Shown here piece after piece: positions 22,700 through 34,412 of a DNA stretch of 64,000 nt (position 1 is its first letter; each line of letters starts with the position of its first letter). Made by a program: the position numbers and the translations under genes. The DNA comes from Cantharellus purpuraceus. Its lineage: Eukaryota; Basidiomycota; Agaricomycetes; Cantharellales; Hydnaceae. Under the pieces are notes generated by a model, which was not told where the DNA came from, searched no databases, and saw only the letters and a list, made by a program, of their open reading frames with translations. Location of the stretch: contig JALBUN010000023.1 of assembly GCA_025174535.1 (NCBI GenBank), positions 1,302,001-1,366,000 on the forward strand, written 5' to 3'.

Positions 22700-23230
22700 C
22701 CAAGCAGCTCATTGGCTAGGAAACTTCCACCCCCTTCTCACATATTCCACTAGCTTCCAGTAGTTTCCATCTATTAATAGGTAGAAGTTTCCAGTAGTAT
22801 TAGTCAGCTCCTGTAAATACAATATAAAAGGAGCCCATTCTGCCTCTGAATAAATAACCATTTCTACCCCATCATTTGCACATCAGTGTGACTAGAGTGA
22901 CATACAGTGTCATCCTCTATATCTCAGTAACTGTTGATTGTCCAGTTCAAGGGTCGCTTACAGTTGTGTAACTGTATTCGATTGCACTCAATGTAGTGAT
23001 TGTCCTGCTTTGGGTGTGAGTGTAGTATCTACCACGCGTGACTACGAATCTACAGGGTGAGATTGTCTGTCGATAGTCCTGCCATTAGTGCTCTTGTTTA
23101 AGTTACTAGTGTGTACTGCCTTTGCAGAGCATTAGAATCTTGAACTCGTGTGAAGCAGTTGCTAGACTACTTCACACATCGCTGTTACCCGCTTCAGAGT
23201 GTCACTGGTTGGACGGTCGGATTCATCCAC
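22700..23230 (+). mobile_element. LTR-like segment with TATA promoter
   Basis: A strong TATAAAA at 22823-22829 is followed by GGAGCCCATTCTGCCTCTG and AATAAATAACC, the usual layout of TATA, start region and polyadenylation signal at the U3/R border of fungal LTR retrotransposons. A U5-like stretch rich in short TAGTG/GTGT words continues to about 23220. No gag or pol frame follows, and no second LTR was found, so this is probably a solo LTR or a fragment. Confidence 0.5.
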
Positions 23231-23891
23231 CTACTTCCTCTAGCCTCTAAGTGCATTCCCCTCTTTTTGGAATATCTGGACCCCTAAGCGTCCGTGAACT
23301 CTAGACTCTGGAAGTCTTATTCATTCCCTACTGCTAAGAAATGTATTACCTTCCTGCGTATCGTCTGCATTGACCATTACAACGGATTGTAACCAAAGTA
23401 CAAACGTTAAATCGTTTCTGGAGTTGTGCTGCAGTAGGATTTGATATTCTTCTCAGCTGTTCATTCACGGAATTGTGGTGATTTAGAGTTTGCCCTAACA
23501 CCATAATTTTGCGGGTTCCAAAACAGCAACACACAAGTTGAAGCCAAGTCCACTTGATCCAAGTCAATAGTATTGCTCCCACTCTGTCTCCAGTTGAACT
23601 GGAACAGTAAAGTCCCATCTCCCTCTTTACTAGCAGCCAAACTCCGGCCCTTTTCCATTGAACCCCAAGTTGTCTTTCAGACCTTAACATATATCTAAAT
23701 TCCAAAATTGCAGACAATGTGGTGTAACAAACTGCTACTTGTAGTGGCCATTAGTCCATCTGGCTTTTATGATCAGTTGACCTTGTAGAATTCTTTTTTT
23801 TTCTTTTTTGCAGCCGCTCCTCGTGCACTAGCACTGGTACGTATTTGCCACATAGTGGTCGACAAATGAGATTGGTTCCTACAAGTGACCG
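23231..23891. other. Intergenic stretch with repeat Z, copy 2
   Basis: No gene is supported. Repeat Z (direct copy of 3251-3417) occupies 23527-23692. A T-rich tract with TTTTTGCAG follows near 23800 and looks like a stray acceptor. The rest must include the 3' end of the YTM1 transcript. Confidence 0.5.
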
Positions 23892-25409
23892 CTATTGGAT
23901 CTTTTCACCTTCCTCACCGATCTTCCAGACTTCGACCCCATTCTCACCTCCCAAAGCACCGATACCCTTTCCCCAATCCACACTCAAGACTTTTTGTCCC
24001 TTTTCACTCTTGAAGCTGGCTACTGCCGCCTTGGCACTTCGCAAATCCCACACCCTGACAATCCCATCGTACGCCCCACTCATTGCCCGATGTCCGTCCG
24101 TGGGGTGTGCAGCAAGTGTACTGGGCATGGCAGGATGTAAGAATGTGGAGGCAGGAGTGCTGGTAGAGGGGGAAGCGCGCAGGTCTATGACGGAAATGGT
24201 ACGGTCTGTGGATGCGCAAAGTGCTGTGGCGCCGTCCGCGAGGAGCGCCAAGTCTGTCATGGGTTTTTCACTAAAGACCTGGAGTAAAAGACAAGTTGGT
24301 AACTCTTTGGGATGAATAGCGGAGGTGACGAACGATGGTGGATGTGCAAACGCCACTGGCAGTATCCCAACTCCGGAAGGTTGAGTCCAGCCCACAGCTG
24401 TATGCCATATGCTCGTCCGAGGCTAATACCGAAAAGAGCGCACGGGAAACACGGCCTATGTGCGACTTCATGACGTGTTCTGGGCCCTTCGAAGCTCGTT
24501 AGCCAACAAAAGACACATTGTAAAAACCACCTGCACACCTTCTGCACAGGACGATGCTCTTCAACTATTTTACGTCGTTTTTTCCGGCCCTCAATGGCGT
24601 GTTCCGCGGGTACCTCGTCGGTGTCTGGGACATTCGTGTTCCACACACCTATGAAGGTGTCCCATGAGGTTGTGAGAAGACGCGTGCCTTGTCGGTCAGA
24701 TGCAACGCTTGATACAGGCTCCGTATGTACATGCAGTGATGCCAGTGTCATGGGGGCACCTTCATGGGCCTCCGGGACGCGTACAAGTCGCACGGTACGA
24801 TCGTGCGAAGCAGATGCGATTAAGCGCTCCTCACCAACCCAACAAACCGACGTCACTGGTGCGGTATGCCCTGTGATCGTGTGTATAGGTTCTTTCGACG
24901 CATCAAAAACTCGGACATTTGAGTCGTAAGAGCCTGCAAGGATGTTTCTGTGAATCGAAGTGGTGTTAGACTGGTGGAAGAAACACAGCGACAAGAAATA
25001 AAATGCATTACGTACGTCGGATCTCTACATGAAACCGATGACACCCAATCATCCTGAGGAATGGTTGTCAAACGCTGCGGAGGCATCAGACTCTCAATGT
25101 ACTCAATCTGGAGCGTTTCTTCCTGTGCTGTCCGTGGTCAGTACAACCGTCCATCACAATGAGAGAGAAAACACACACCTCCCCAACCCCATGCTCCGAA
25201 CACCAGTCTCCAATGCTGGCTCGTATGACCTCGCCATTGATGAGAAAGTCAAACGGAATTGGCTGTGGAAGTGATAGGACTTTATTTATGAGCTGGGAGA
25301 GATGGTACCGCCGCCATGTCGAAGGGATCATGTACTTTTGCGCAGGTAGAATATGTGAAGATTTTGTTGTGAATACAGCTGGATGAGAAACAACTTGGAT
25401 CGTGGCCAT
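23892..25409 (-). CDS. YTM1: Ribosome biogenesis WD-repeat protein Ytm1 (WDR12)
   Basis: Ytm1 forms the Nop7-Erb1-Ytm1 (PeBoW) complex needed for 27S pre-rRNA processing; its N-terminal domain is the substrate of the AAA ATPase Rea1. From ATG 25409 the protein starts MATIQVVSHPAVFTTKS, then the NLE domain (KYMIPSTWRRYHLSQLINK, FDFLINGEVIRASIGDW). After an intron the linker reads IEYIESLMPPQ, followed by WD repeats such as NILAGSYDSNVRVFDAS, RLIASASHDRTVRLVRV, RLLTTSWDTFIGVWNTN, AYSCGLDSTFRSWDTASG and AMSGAYDGIVRVWDLRS. It ends GVEVWKIGEEGEKIQ. An in-frame upstream ATG-like start is not needed. Several short introns are present. Length about 440 residues, as expected. Confidence 0.93.
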
Positions 25410-25924
25410 GGCTGCAACGAAAAAGTGTGTCACAGAGCTTGATCAAAGGGGGATTTACAACGCGCGAGGCTTCCGTTCACCTAACAACCACCGCAAGGTG
25501 AGGCCTTAAGGCTTTACAACTGAGCGCGAGGCTTCAGTTCACCTAACAACCACAGCAAGTCTGTACAACGACTTGTGGATCCGGAAAGAATAGATGACGA
25601 GTTCCGCTGCCGATGGTTGGGGGCGAAGGTAAAGAGATGCTTACACAAGCGCTATCCTCCCTTTTTCAGGCAGCGGGGTTTGAGCTTGGTCAGCTCGTAC
25701 CTCACTTTCAGCTCAACCCCTAGGCTGTCACATGGTCACATGACCATGCAAGTAGTCCTTCTAAACCATAGAATGTATACTTAAATCTCAGAGATATGTT
25801 ATTGAATTAATGTAGCAAGTCAAATTGCAGCGTTGCGCCGTCAAACATGGATACAGTCCTTCAAGCGTACTGTATCTGATTGACAAATGTACGTATCGTA
25901 CAGCATTACAGTGTCCAACAGCCA
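25410..25924. other. Intergenic region with direct repeats and palindrome
   Basis: This gap holds the YTM1 promoter and the 3' flank of SF3A1. Two near-identical 36-bp repeats (GCGCGAGGCTTC, then GTTCACCTAACAACCAC) lie at 25462-25497 and 25524-25559. An 8+8 inverted repeat with a 2-bp spacer (CATGGTCA/TGACCATG) lies at 25731-25748. No coding frame is convincing. Confidence 0.6.
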
Positions 25925-28568
25925 TTACTTTTTCTTGACTTCCCTGACACTAAGCACCAAAATATCACCGTCCTCCAGATTGTAAGATGCTATCGTCTGC
26001 TGATTTGTTAGTAACTTTCCCATATATGTCAATTTGACTCGACCAGCTGCGAGCGTTGAATCGAGGTGTCGAATAATCCTTTCCCGCAATGTAGAAACGA
26101 GTAATGTCAGGGGCAAGTCAGGCACTGTCGCCACATTTCCATCCATTTTCCAGTCAGGGTTGTCAGGCATGTTAGGGAGCTGGATCAGTAACGAGATTGG
26201 AATAGGATGCATATTGATCCAATCTTGTTCAGGGTAGTAATGTCCTTCGGGTAGTTTCGCCACACGTTGTCGTTTCGCAGAGGGCACCTCGCCATCACCC
26301 TCACCCGCCATCATCTCATCTGCAGAACGGACTAGACCGACTCCAGGAGGCGTTCCATGTCCTGGTGTCGACCCACCAGCTTGCAGGGCGGCGAGTCTGG
26401 ACGGATGCATACCCATGGCCGCGGGAGGCTGGTAGCCGAAGGGCTGCGCTGTATTGGGTTGATAATGAAGAGGAGGAAGCATCATCGGTTGAGGGAACAT
26501 AGATGCTGGTTGAGGTCCAGATGCAATTGTTGCAGCGTTCGTATTTGTCGCAGCATTAGTACTAGCGCCACTTGATTGAGGATGCATTGGGAGAGATGGA
26601 GGTGGTGGAGGCAACCCAGACGAACCACCTGGAGCCACTGACGGACCGATGCCAGGGCCGATAGCCGAGGCGTCGACTCTACAGGACAAATCAATGCCAT
26701 AGTAAAGATGATGAGTTCAATACTTACGGGCCCAAGCCTTTGCTTTTGTGGATGGCTGCAATCTGCTCGTCGAGATTAACGTTAGTTTGAAACTTGTCCA
26801 GTGTTCCTGCTTTTGAGGCAGTATGGCCATCCCATACAACCTTCTCTCTCTCCTTGCGTTTTGCAAGTTCCTCCTCCTCCTCTTGCTTTCGCTTCTCTTC
26901 ATCTGCTTCGGCACCAAATATATCCACACGGGTGCGAGCCAAATGTTTCAACGAAGATACAACATTAGCTCCACGCTGCAATTCGGAGGACTGTGCTTTC
27001 CGGGCCTCGAGGGCATCTCGCTGTGACTTCCATCGGGGATCCAAGAGTTCTATTCGCATGTGTTCTTGAAGTTCGTCGACTGGTATCTGCTGACCACAGA
27101 CAGTGCATGTCGTCATTGCTGCTTTGTTACTCTTGGCTCCCACTGTAGAATGTCAATAAACGTCTGTCGCAAAGTAAGGGTCGCTTACATTTTGGAACGT
27201 AATCATTGCGAATCTTCATGGGTCCCGCAGCATCTAACGAGGTTGCTTGAATAGCCTTGGCTCTCTCAAGTTCCCTCGCTCGCTCAGCTTCTTCACGTTG
27301 TTTGCGTTCCCTAATTTCCTCGTCTTCGAGGGTTATATCACCTATAGCGGCGGCATTGTTCTCTGATGCAGTGCCAACGCCACCGACAGCAGCCGCAGCT
27401 TCTCGTTCTGCAGCGGCCTGTTTAGCTCTATGAGCCTCAACATCCTCGACAGTGTTCTCCATGATCATGGCGGCCATTCGCTTTTGTGAGAGAGTCATAC
27501 TTTCTACCTCCTGAACATTCATCGGTAGAGGAAGCTCCGCATTAGCATCTGCTGTAGTAAACTCGATAGTTTGGACGATGGCGTAGTCATGCCAATCAAT
27601 CTCAGCGAACGCAACTGTTGTATAACTTGAGAATGACGTCCAAAATAAAACGAGATACTCACTTCTTTCAGCCTCCTTTTCGTCTTCCTTCTTTTGCTCG
27701 CGTTCCCTTCGGTGTCTTTCCCACTCAGCATGCTCCCCGGCCTCTTCCAGAATCCTCCACTTGCCTTCCTCACTGGCAGCTGCTTTCAGCCTATCAAGGC
27801 TCTCTTTGCTCGGTAGAAGTACCTTCGTGTATTGTTCAACCAGACGGTTGAAGTAGCCGAAAAGTGAATGGGTGGGACGCAGAAATTCGAACTGGTGGTT
27901 ATGACCCTCGCGGACGGACAATGCTGCCAAGAAGGCACGTCCTCGACGGGCAGTGAATAAAGCAGTCAACTTCAAGATATCCCTGCAAGATGTTAACAAC
28001 GAGCATTCACGCCTTGTAAATATAGGCACTGACAGATCAATGGCACTGATGTTCGGCAGCTCCAAAATGAACTCTGGAGGAGGCGGTTCCTTGCCATACG
28101 TCTTGGCCATGCTCGCCAGCAGATTTGCACTATTCACTTGCATCTCCTGACCGCTGTCTTTAACGCCGGGTGTGCCTTCATCGCCTACGTCGCCTTCCAA
28201 AATTCGTTCCATCCTATGTCTATAATACCCATGATAAGGATCTGCTGAGTTGAGAAACGAGAACTTGGGGTCATGACGTTGATTCTCGCGAATTTTGTCT
28301 TCAAACTGTGGAGGGTTGGCGGAACGTGCTACAAAGCCTGCTGTCCTATCTATCACAGCTGTTGGTGGGATAGAATAGCTCAATGGAAGCAGACAATGAA
28401 AGTCACATCTACACACGCACACTTGATTTCAGGCGGTGGCAAGATGAGCCCGCTCACGAATCTGGCGGAACCTGTAGGCTTGACGCCATCCGCGTCCATG
28501 TTGACTCCGTTTGCAGTAGCGATCCCATTCGGGATCCCATTCGCAGTTATACCGTTTGGTTGCTCCAT
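25925..28568 (-). CDS. SF3A1: Splicing factor 3A subunit 1 (Prp21/SAP114)
   Basis: SF3a bridges the U2 snRNP to the branch site. The protein starts at ATG 28568 (MEQPNGITANG). Two SURP modules follow: the first around VIDRTAGFVARSANPPQFE and KFSFLNSADPYHGYYRHRM, the second around DILKLTALFTARRGRAFLA and FEFLRPTHSLFGYFNRLVEQY. A charged central region holds the SF3A3-interacting segment and a CTVCGQQIP cysteine pair. A Pro/Gly-rich linker then leads to a C-terminal ubiquitin-like domain (LRERIIRHLDSTLAAGRVK, YNLEDGDILVLS) ending in KKK. This is the full animal/fungal architecture rather than the short yeast Prp21. It shares a 60-bp intergenic region with the divergent MRPL31 gene. Confidence 0.95.
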
Positions 28569-28628
28569 GAAACTCAGCGTAGAGCAACTTCGTGGGAAAG
28601 TACGAACTTTCGGCTCCGCCTGCAGTTC

Positions 28629-29101
28629 ATGTTCGGCGCATTCCAAGCCTCGAGGGTCAGCCAGTCAGGTCTATTATGGTGCGCATTATCATTTATATCA
28701 ATCAACACTAAGTATCTTGCAGGAAAATTCCATGGAAATTGTCCCCAACCCGTAAAGCAAACCAACGTAAGCGTCTAAAACGCGTGGATTCGGTAATCGA
28801 AGCTGTAAGGGCTAGCGGAGTGGAGTGTTCGTCTCTGGTACGTGTTCTCTCTAGATGTATGAGTGACATATTGAATTATATTTACAGGCGACTGCCTCAC
28901 AATTACCGAAGGAGTCTGAAATGCCTGCACGAGACAAGTACACAGTATTTAATGCCAAATCGGTAGGGTATAGGAAGGGGATACACAAAGTGCCAAAGTG
29001 GACCCGAGTAAGCTTGCAGTCGATGCAGTCGATACTTAGGCTGTACTGACCTCAATGCTACTCGTCAGATAACACAGCGCATTAATCCTCGTGGTTTCTG
29101 A
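28629..29101 (+). CDS. MRPL31: Mitochondrial ribosomal protein L31
   Basis: Four short exons are joined. The protein starts [20 protein letters not shown], then [20 protein letters not shown] and [12 protein letters not shown]. After an intron it continues [16 protein letters not shown] and [14 protein letters not shown], and a last small exon ends [10 protein letters not shown]. These are the conserved blocks of fungal mL60/Mrpl31, a fungal-specific protein of the mitochondrial large ribosomal subunit. Introns use GTGCGC, GTACGT and GTAAGC donors. The gene overlaps neither neighbour but converges tightly on CMS1, with only 25 nt between stop codons, so the transcripts must overlap at their 3' ends. 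Confidence 0.93.
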
Positions 29102-29126
29102 TGAAGACTCATGCTATCGAGTATAG

Positions 29127-30226
29127 TCAAAATAGAACTAATTGTATCTTTCCAGAATGGAAGCCAGCTCGTATATTCTCTTCTCCCAACACGCCGAGAA
29201 AGACTTCGTCGCGTGTTTCTCGTATATCCATCATTGAACGTTTCTTAGCGTCGCGATAGGTCGTGTCAATGAATATGTGCGTCAATGCGGTTAGGGCCAA
29301 TGCTTCTGTCAACGGACGGCGATGAACAACGAATATAGAGCATAAGGTGTGTGCAAACCTGCTTCAAGAAGTTGTCCAAGCCTACCTGGTGTTCCGACCG
29401 CAACTCCCACTTTGGTTCGCTTCAAATATGCAATGTGCTCTTGTAACTTGAAGTGTCTTGCGAAGAGTTTAGCGATCTCACCCCCTTTGCTACCTCTATA
29501 CTTCCTCAGCACCCTTGTCACATCCGCCACACGCAACGCAGCCCCTGCGATAAATATGAGTGTCGGGGCACCATTATTACGGGGCTTTTGACTGAGACGA
29601 AGTAATAGTTGGGGAAAATCTACATTACAGAGTCAAGCGAAGCATGAAACTTCCTGAGGGCACACTTACTATAACTTATGAAGTCTCCAATGTCATCCAG
29701 TGTACGGGCACCTGAGTACGAAGTGGTGTCCGCTATACAGCTGGCTTTACAATAAGAGTAAATGAAACAAGACTGGAAAAATAATGCATCAGGCACCAAC
29801 TAGGAATCCTTTTGTCATCTAGTTCCAAAACGGAGAGCTTGGATAAGGCCTTGGCTTGTTGCGAAGAGAGATATAGCGCCGCTTCAGTAGGTGGCAGACA
29901 AGCAGCAGATGGCTGCTGTTCTTCTGATTCTCTTGCGAGTTTTCGCTTCTAAATACGATGATGAGCGGTCAGGGAATATGTTAAGGTAACAAATGTACCT
30001 TCGCCTTCTTTTCCTTCTCTTTTTCTCTTCGTTTGCGTTTTTTGGAAATCGCCTGGTCGCCTTGAACATCAGAGGGCTTGAGATCCAAGTCTCCGATTCC
30101 TTGAAACTCATCGTAACCCTCTTCCTCCTCGTCTGAGCCTCCTCGACCTTCTTCTCCCGAAACGATCACCAGGTCAGAATCTAGGACGTAATCATCTTCC
30201 AAATCGTCGCCATGTGCATGAACCAT
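29127..30226 (-). CDS. CMS1: Cms1/CMSS1-like small-subunit processome protein
   Basis: The protein from ATG 30226 starts with an acidic tract (MVHAHGDDLEDDYVLDS and an EEEEG run) and a basic SKKRKRREKEKEKKAKKRK nuclear/nucleolar signal. The conserved domain follows: PTLIFIAGAALRVADVTRVL, KLFARHFKLQEHIAYL and VGVAVGTPGRLGQLLE, the last resembling helicase motif Ib (PxR), as known for Cms1, a degenerate DEAD-box-like protein. It ends DVEFFLG-like (TRDEVFLGVLG) then KIQLVLF. Cms1 is a 90S pre-ribosome component in yeast. Several short introns. It diverges from the ERI1-like gene with 145 bp between starts. Confidence 0.88.
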
Positions 30227-30371
30227 GGAGGGTCAATTTGCACGGGCTGCGCGCTAAGCCGAAGCAAGGCTCCTTTAACCTCTGCTTCTTGTCAATCCTT
30301 AAAGGCCACGAGCGCCTCCTTATCATATACATTGATCATTTAGTTGAACTTTGTTTCTTTCTTGGCCTCCA

Positions 30372-31712
30372 ATGTCGACATTCATCGTGCTGATGGTCTT
30401 TGCAACCTGCATCCTCTCTCTATACTGGTATAGAACAAGCAATCGCACAACTCACTTGCTTAACAAAGCTCCCGGTTTTGTTAATGGTCACGTAGCTGCC
30501 AGTGCTCAAGTTGCAGACGGACCAAAGAGGAATTTAATCCCACCGCCTCGTCAGCCTTGGGAGTATATCCTTGTGTTGGATGTTGAGGCGACTTGCGTGG
30601 CAGGTACTGACTTCAATTGGCCGAACGAAATTATTGTGAGATCATTATGCTCGCCAGTTGCCCCTCGTTCACGCGTTCAGTTACTGGTACTCTAATAGGA
30701 ATGGCCTGTAGTTCTTCTGACTTGGGAAGATCGGGACGAAGATGGGAGGGCCAGTCAACTAAAGGTTGTGGATGAGTTCAGATCCTTCGTCGGTATTGTC
30801 TTTGTTGCACATGCGCCGTATCTCATTTAGCTGCTGTTGTGGTTTCTCCAGGTGCGCCCAACGTGGAAACCAAAGCTGACTGAATTTTGTGCTACACTCA
30901 CAGGAATTGCTCAGGCGAGTAAAATACGCCACTCTACCTCTATCATTCCTTACCTTTGGACCTCATAGACAGACATCGATTCGGCGCCTATCTTCTCGAC
31001 AGTGCTCGACAATTTTCGAGTATTTCTGTGTCGGCATGGATTAATATGTCCCAAGACTGGACAGCGTCTTCGAAATTTTACCTGGGCCACTGATGGACCA
31101 TTTGACATTCGAGACTTTGTCGTCAAGCAATGCTTCATCTCAAAGGTGAGGTTAGTTTGTGAGTTACCTTCTACTCATGCGTTCATCGGTGTACAGCTGG
31201 AGCTGCCGGAGTGGCTGCGAGGCGATGTTATCGATGTCAGAAGACAAGTTGCTGCTTGGCAAGGACAAGGACAGAAGCTTCCTCCTCACAAGGTAAGTGT
31301 GAATAACATTGCTTCATGGGATTTAAATTGATGTTGACTATCGCAATTGCACTTGATACTCAGCCTTCAGCACGGTCTCCCGGACCATCTCTTAATATTT
31401 CTCGTCAGCTCACCGCTCTCTCACTTCCGCCTTTCCAAGGTATGCATTCGCAACTAGCCTATACTGTCAATTCGCTCATGAGGCTGTCACACCAGGACGA
31501 CAACATTCTGGAATAGATGTTAGCATTAGATATACGTATGTGTTGCTACACTGACTGTATTGCCACAGGATACTCGAAACATCGCCCGAATCCTTATCGA
31601 GCTTGCTCGAAGAGGCGTGAAATTAGACACCAACATCAAGATAAATGCTAATAGACGATGGTACTGGATGGGCAATCGATTGGGCCAAATATATGAGGAA
31701 TACTTCCCTTGA
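30372..31712 (+). CDS. ERI1-like DEDDh 3'-5' exoribonuclease
   Basis: The first exon from ATG 30372 encodes a hydrophobic segment (IVLMVFATCILSLYW) and a linker before the exonuclease domain. ExoI is YILVLDVEATC (Asp and Glu ligands), ExoII is the WATDGPFDIRDFV block, and ExoIII is rebuilt across two introns as GRQHSGIDDTRNIARIL, with the general-base His five residues before the Asp. The C-terminus is ELARRGVKLDTNIKINA and then YWMGNRLGQIYEEYFP. ERI1 trims 5.8S rRNA, histone mRNA ends or small RNAs in other eukaryotes. The N-terminal hydrophobic segment would make this a membrane-anchored or organelle-targeted version. A shorter form starting downstream cannot be excluded. Confidence 0.87.
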
Positions 31713-31974
31713 TGATTTCACGATAATACGACACTAGGGATCGTTCGATTCCTACTATATGCTGTGCACTGCATACCGCGTGTATTAATGATAGCATTTC
31801 ACAATAAAATGGAAAGGTCAAGGTTGAACACTGCGAAAGTTTTCAAACTTGGGAATCCGAACCTTCCATCGCTAGCTCAAATAATTGAGATACACATGTT
31901 ATACAAATGAAAACATCCCCCGAAGTTACAGCAATGACAAGATTGAGACGTAAATAGGCGGCGGCTACCGAGTT

Positions 31975-34341
31975 TTAATTTTCCCCCGCAAATTGGCGCA
32001 AGTTGCTGAGGTGCTCGGATACCTGCTCCTTGAAAACGCACATGTCGTTTGTGCTCTTGACTATAGCTTTAACGGTCTCTTCTCGCAGTCGATCCGTTTT
32101 TTCGATTTGTTCCTGATATCTGCGAGGCGGATGATCAAAACTTTGAACAGCGTTAGAAAAACGATGGTACTCACGCAATTTCCAAGGCCTGTACCCTGAG
32201 TTTCACACCAACGCCGCTTGATTTAGCCGCTGTCCGTGCTTGAGCAAGATCTCTCTCCAAGCGTGTGGCTTCCGTATTGCTCACAAAAGCATCGTCTTGT
32301 GCAGCCTATACGTCACAAATGTGGTCAGCCCTGTGAAAAAGTAAAGTTAGCCACGCCTTTACCTTTCTAAGAGCATCTGCTTGCTCGGACAGCACATTCG
32401 TCCGCACTTCCACGGTACTGATGGCCTCTTCCAGGTTTTCGCATTCAGTAATAAGTCTATCCATATTGAAATCAACCTGGATTGCTTCATCTTCGGCTCC
32501 CCCACGATCCCTGCGCCTTTGACTGGCAAGCTCGATGAGTGCTGATGCGATTGTCACCTTAAGATCTTCACCCGAAATGAGCTGCTTAGGATCATCATTC
32601 GCCACATCAAAGGCAAGCTCGAACTTGATATGTGATACTGGAGGAGGAGGCTGAGGATGCAGTTCCAAACGCCAGAGATAACCCATGTACTCGTCGACGG
32701 CTCTTTCCATATCTGCTGTCCGATTTGCCAAAGCAACCTCAAGATTGTGATATGATTGTTGAGTCTCAGCAACTTTACGCCTGAGTTCTCCAAGGGTGCG
32801 GTGCAGATTATCATGTTCGCTGTTCATTCGTGTGACTTCGTGAGGGGAGAGATTTTGTTCCCGGACGGTCCGGGAGAGCTGTTCATACTCCTCGCGCAAC
32901 TTCTGAAGGTTGGATTCTAATGAAGGGGAACTCTTGTTTAGATATATTCGGCTTAAAAAACAATCCTAGAACCTAACCTTGCGTGGTGATCTCCGCCTGA
33001 AGCGTCTTAACAGCCTCCTTGTACTTATCAACTTTTGCTCGATGGTGTGAAATGACACTTGTGAACTTCATTTGATCCTTCTGCAAATTAGAATTGTCTG
33101 CCTTGAGCTTGACAACAGGAGGCTAAGAGGAAAGTGGTGTCAAAATTAGTGGGAGGAAATATAAATGCATGTTACAGGCGTGGCCATGGCTCGATCATAT
33201 TCCTTTTGCAATTCTTGCAATTCTTCTTTTAACCGGTCTCGTTCCTGGAAGATAGCTTGATTACGTTTAGCTATAACAGTCAATATCAATGGAAATTTTT
33301 AAGAAATTCAGAACTATGATACCATATCTATCTTCTAATTCCTGATCTTGCTCAGAGAAGTCATCGGATCCTTGTAGGAACACATCGTAAGCCTCGACAT
33401 AGTACTCAAATGCTAAAGTGTTGTTGTGCTCCTCGCCAAATATCTCCGGTACGAGGGACTTGTCCTGGACCGTGGGATCATCGCTTGATGCATAGGACGT
33501 CTTCACCTAACAGCGTACGTAAGTCATAGCACGTAGATATACCAGAATCACACACAACACAGAGAAGGGTCATCCAATGTAGTACAGCTAACATGGACGG
33601 CCAGGCATGCATGCTTCCAACCGCTTGCATCCACTTGATGTTAATCTGGTCAGCGGATGGATAGCGATGATACTTGAGAGTTGGGATAATTTCATCATCA
33701 AACTTCTTGTTGCCTTTGCACAAGACGTAGCATGGGTCCAGAATCTCGAATAACCAACGGAAGATCATTTGGAAGTCTTTGCTAGTAGGTGACTGCAAAG
33801 TCTTCATGGTTATGTTCCCAGGGAATTGACCCTCGGTCAGAAACTTTAGGATTTGCTTCTGCTCCATGAGCTGAAATTGTTTGTCCCGTATGGGCCGGTT
33901 ATCTTTAACGGGCTGCGACAGGTTAACCATAGCAGTTGTGGGTGCCATAGATACTCTACCCATTCCTCCACGGCGGGAGCTGGAAATAGACATGCTTTCG
34001 TAAGTGACTCAGAAGATAAAAATAAAATAGTATGGCTGGTGAACGCACTGCTTTGCACTCAAAGGCGTCCGCCCAAATCCCAAATCCCCAGGTTTTCTTA
34101 CGCTAGCCAGCACGGGATCCGTGTTCTGTGAGCCTGTTCGCATTATAGATTGACGGGGATTTGGGACCCCAGGATGGGAGCCGAACATGGATGTTCGTGA
34201 CGCGCCCACGGGGCCAGCGGTAGACATTCGCGAACGAGTTGTCTGTGATGATGCTTTGATACTGGACGCAGGCATGGGTATGCCTGAACGCGCATTGTTC
34301 GCTGGATCAGCAGTTGGGTGTAGTGTCTGACGACGTTCCAT
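31975..34341 (-). CDS. NDC80: Kinetochore protein Ndc80 (Hec1)
   Basis: Ndc80 is the microtubule-binding arm of the four-part Ndc80 complex. From ATG 34341 there is a basic, Ser/Arg-rich disordered tail (MERRQTLHPTADPANNARSG, Aurora-type sites likely). The calponin-homology domain follows: PIRDKQFQLMEQKQILKFL, LQSPTSKDFQMIFRWLFEIL, the EIIPTLKYHRYP block and INIKWMQAVGSMHAWPSML. A hinge and a long coiled coil (LKEELQELQKEYDRAMA, LQAEITTQESNLQKLREEYE and onward) run to the end at LSNLRQFAGEN. The length, about 650 residues, fits. It diverges from MOG1 across 71 bp that contain TCACGTGACC. The partner subunit Spc24 is encoded 14 kb away. Confidence 0.95.
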
Positions 34342-34370
34342 GTTGGTTCCAAGACGCGCGACGAAAATGT

Positions 34371-34380
34371 TCACGTGACC
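34371..34380. promoter_or_regulatory. TCACGTGACC element between NDC80 and MOG1
   Basis: The octamer TCACGTGA sits in the 71-bp divergent promoter. The 14 bases TCACGTGACCGCGA are identical to those at 47281 in the exportin-1/MCTS1 promoter. Confidence 0.5.
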
Positions 34381-34412
34381 GCGAACTTCTTTTTGTCTCC
34401 GGCTGTACAACC

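Noticed and set aside
26794..27069. Ser/Cys-rich plus-strand frame opposite SF3A1
   Set aside because: It is the antisense of a Glu/Lys-rich SF3A1 segment, with no independent support.
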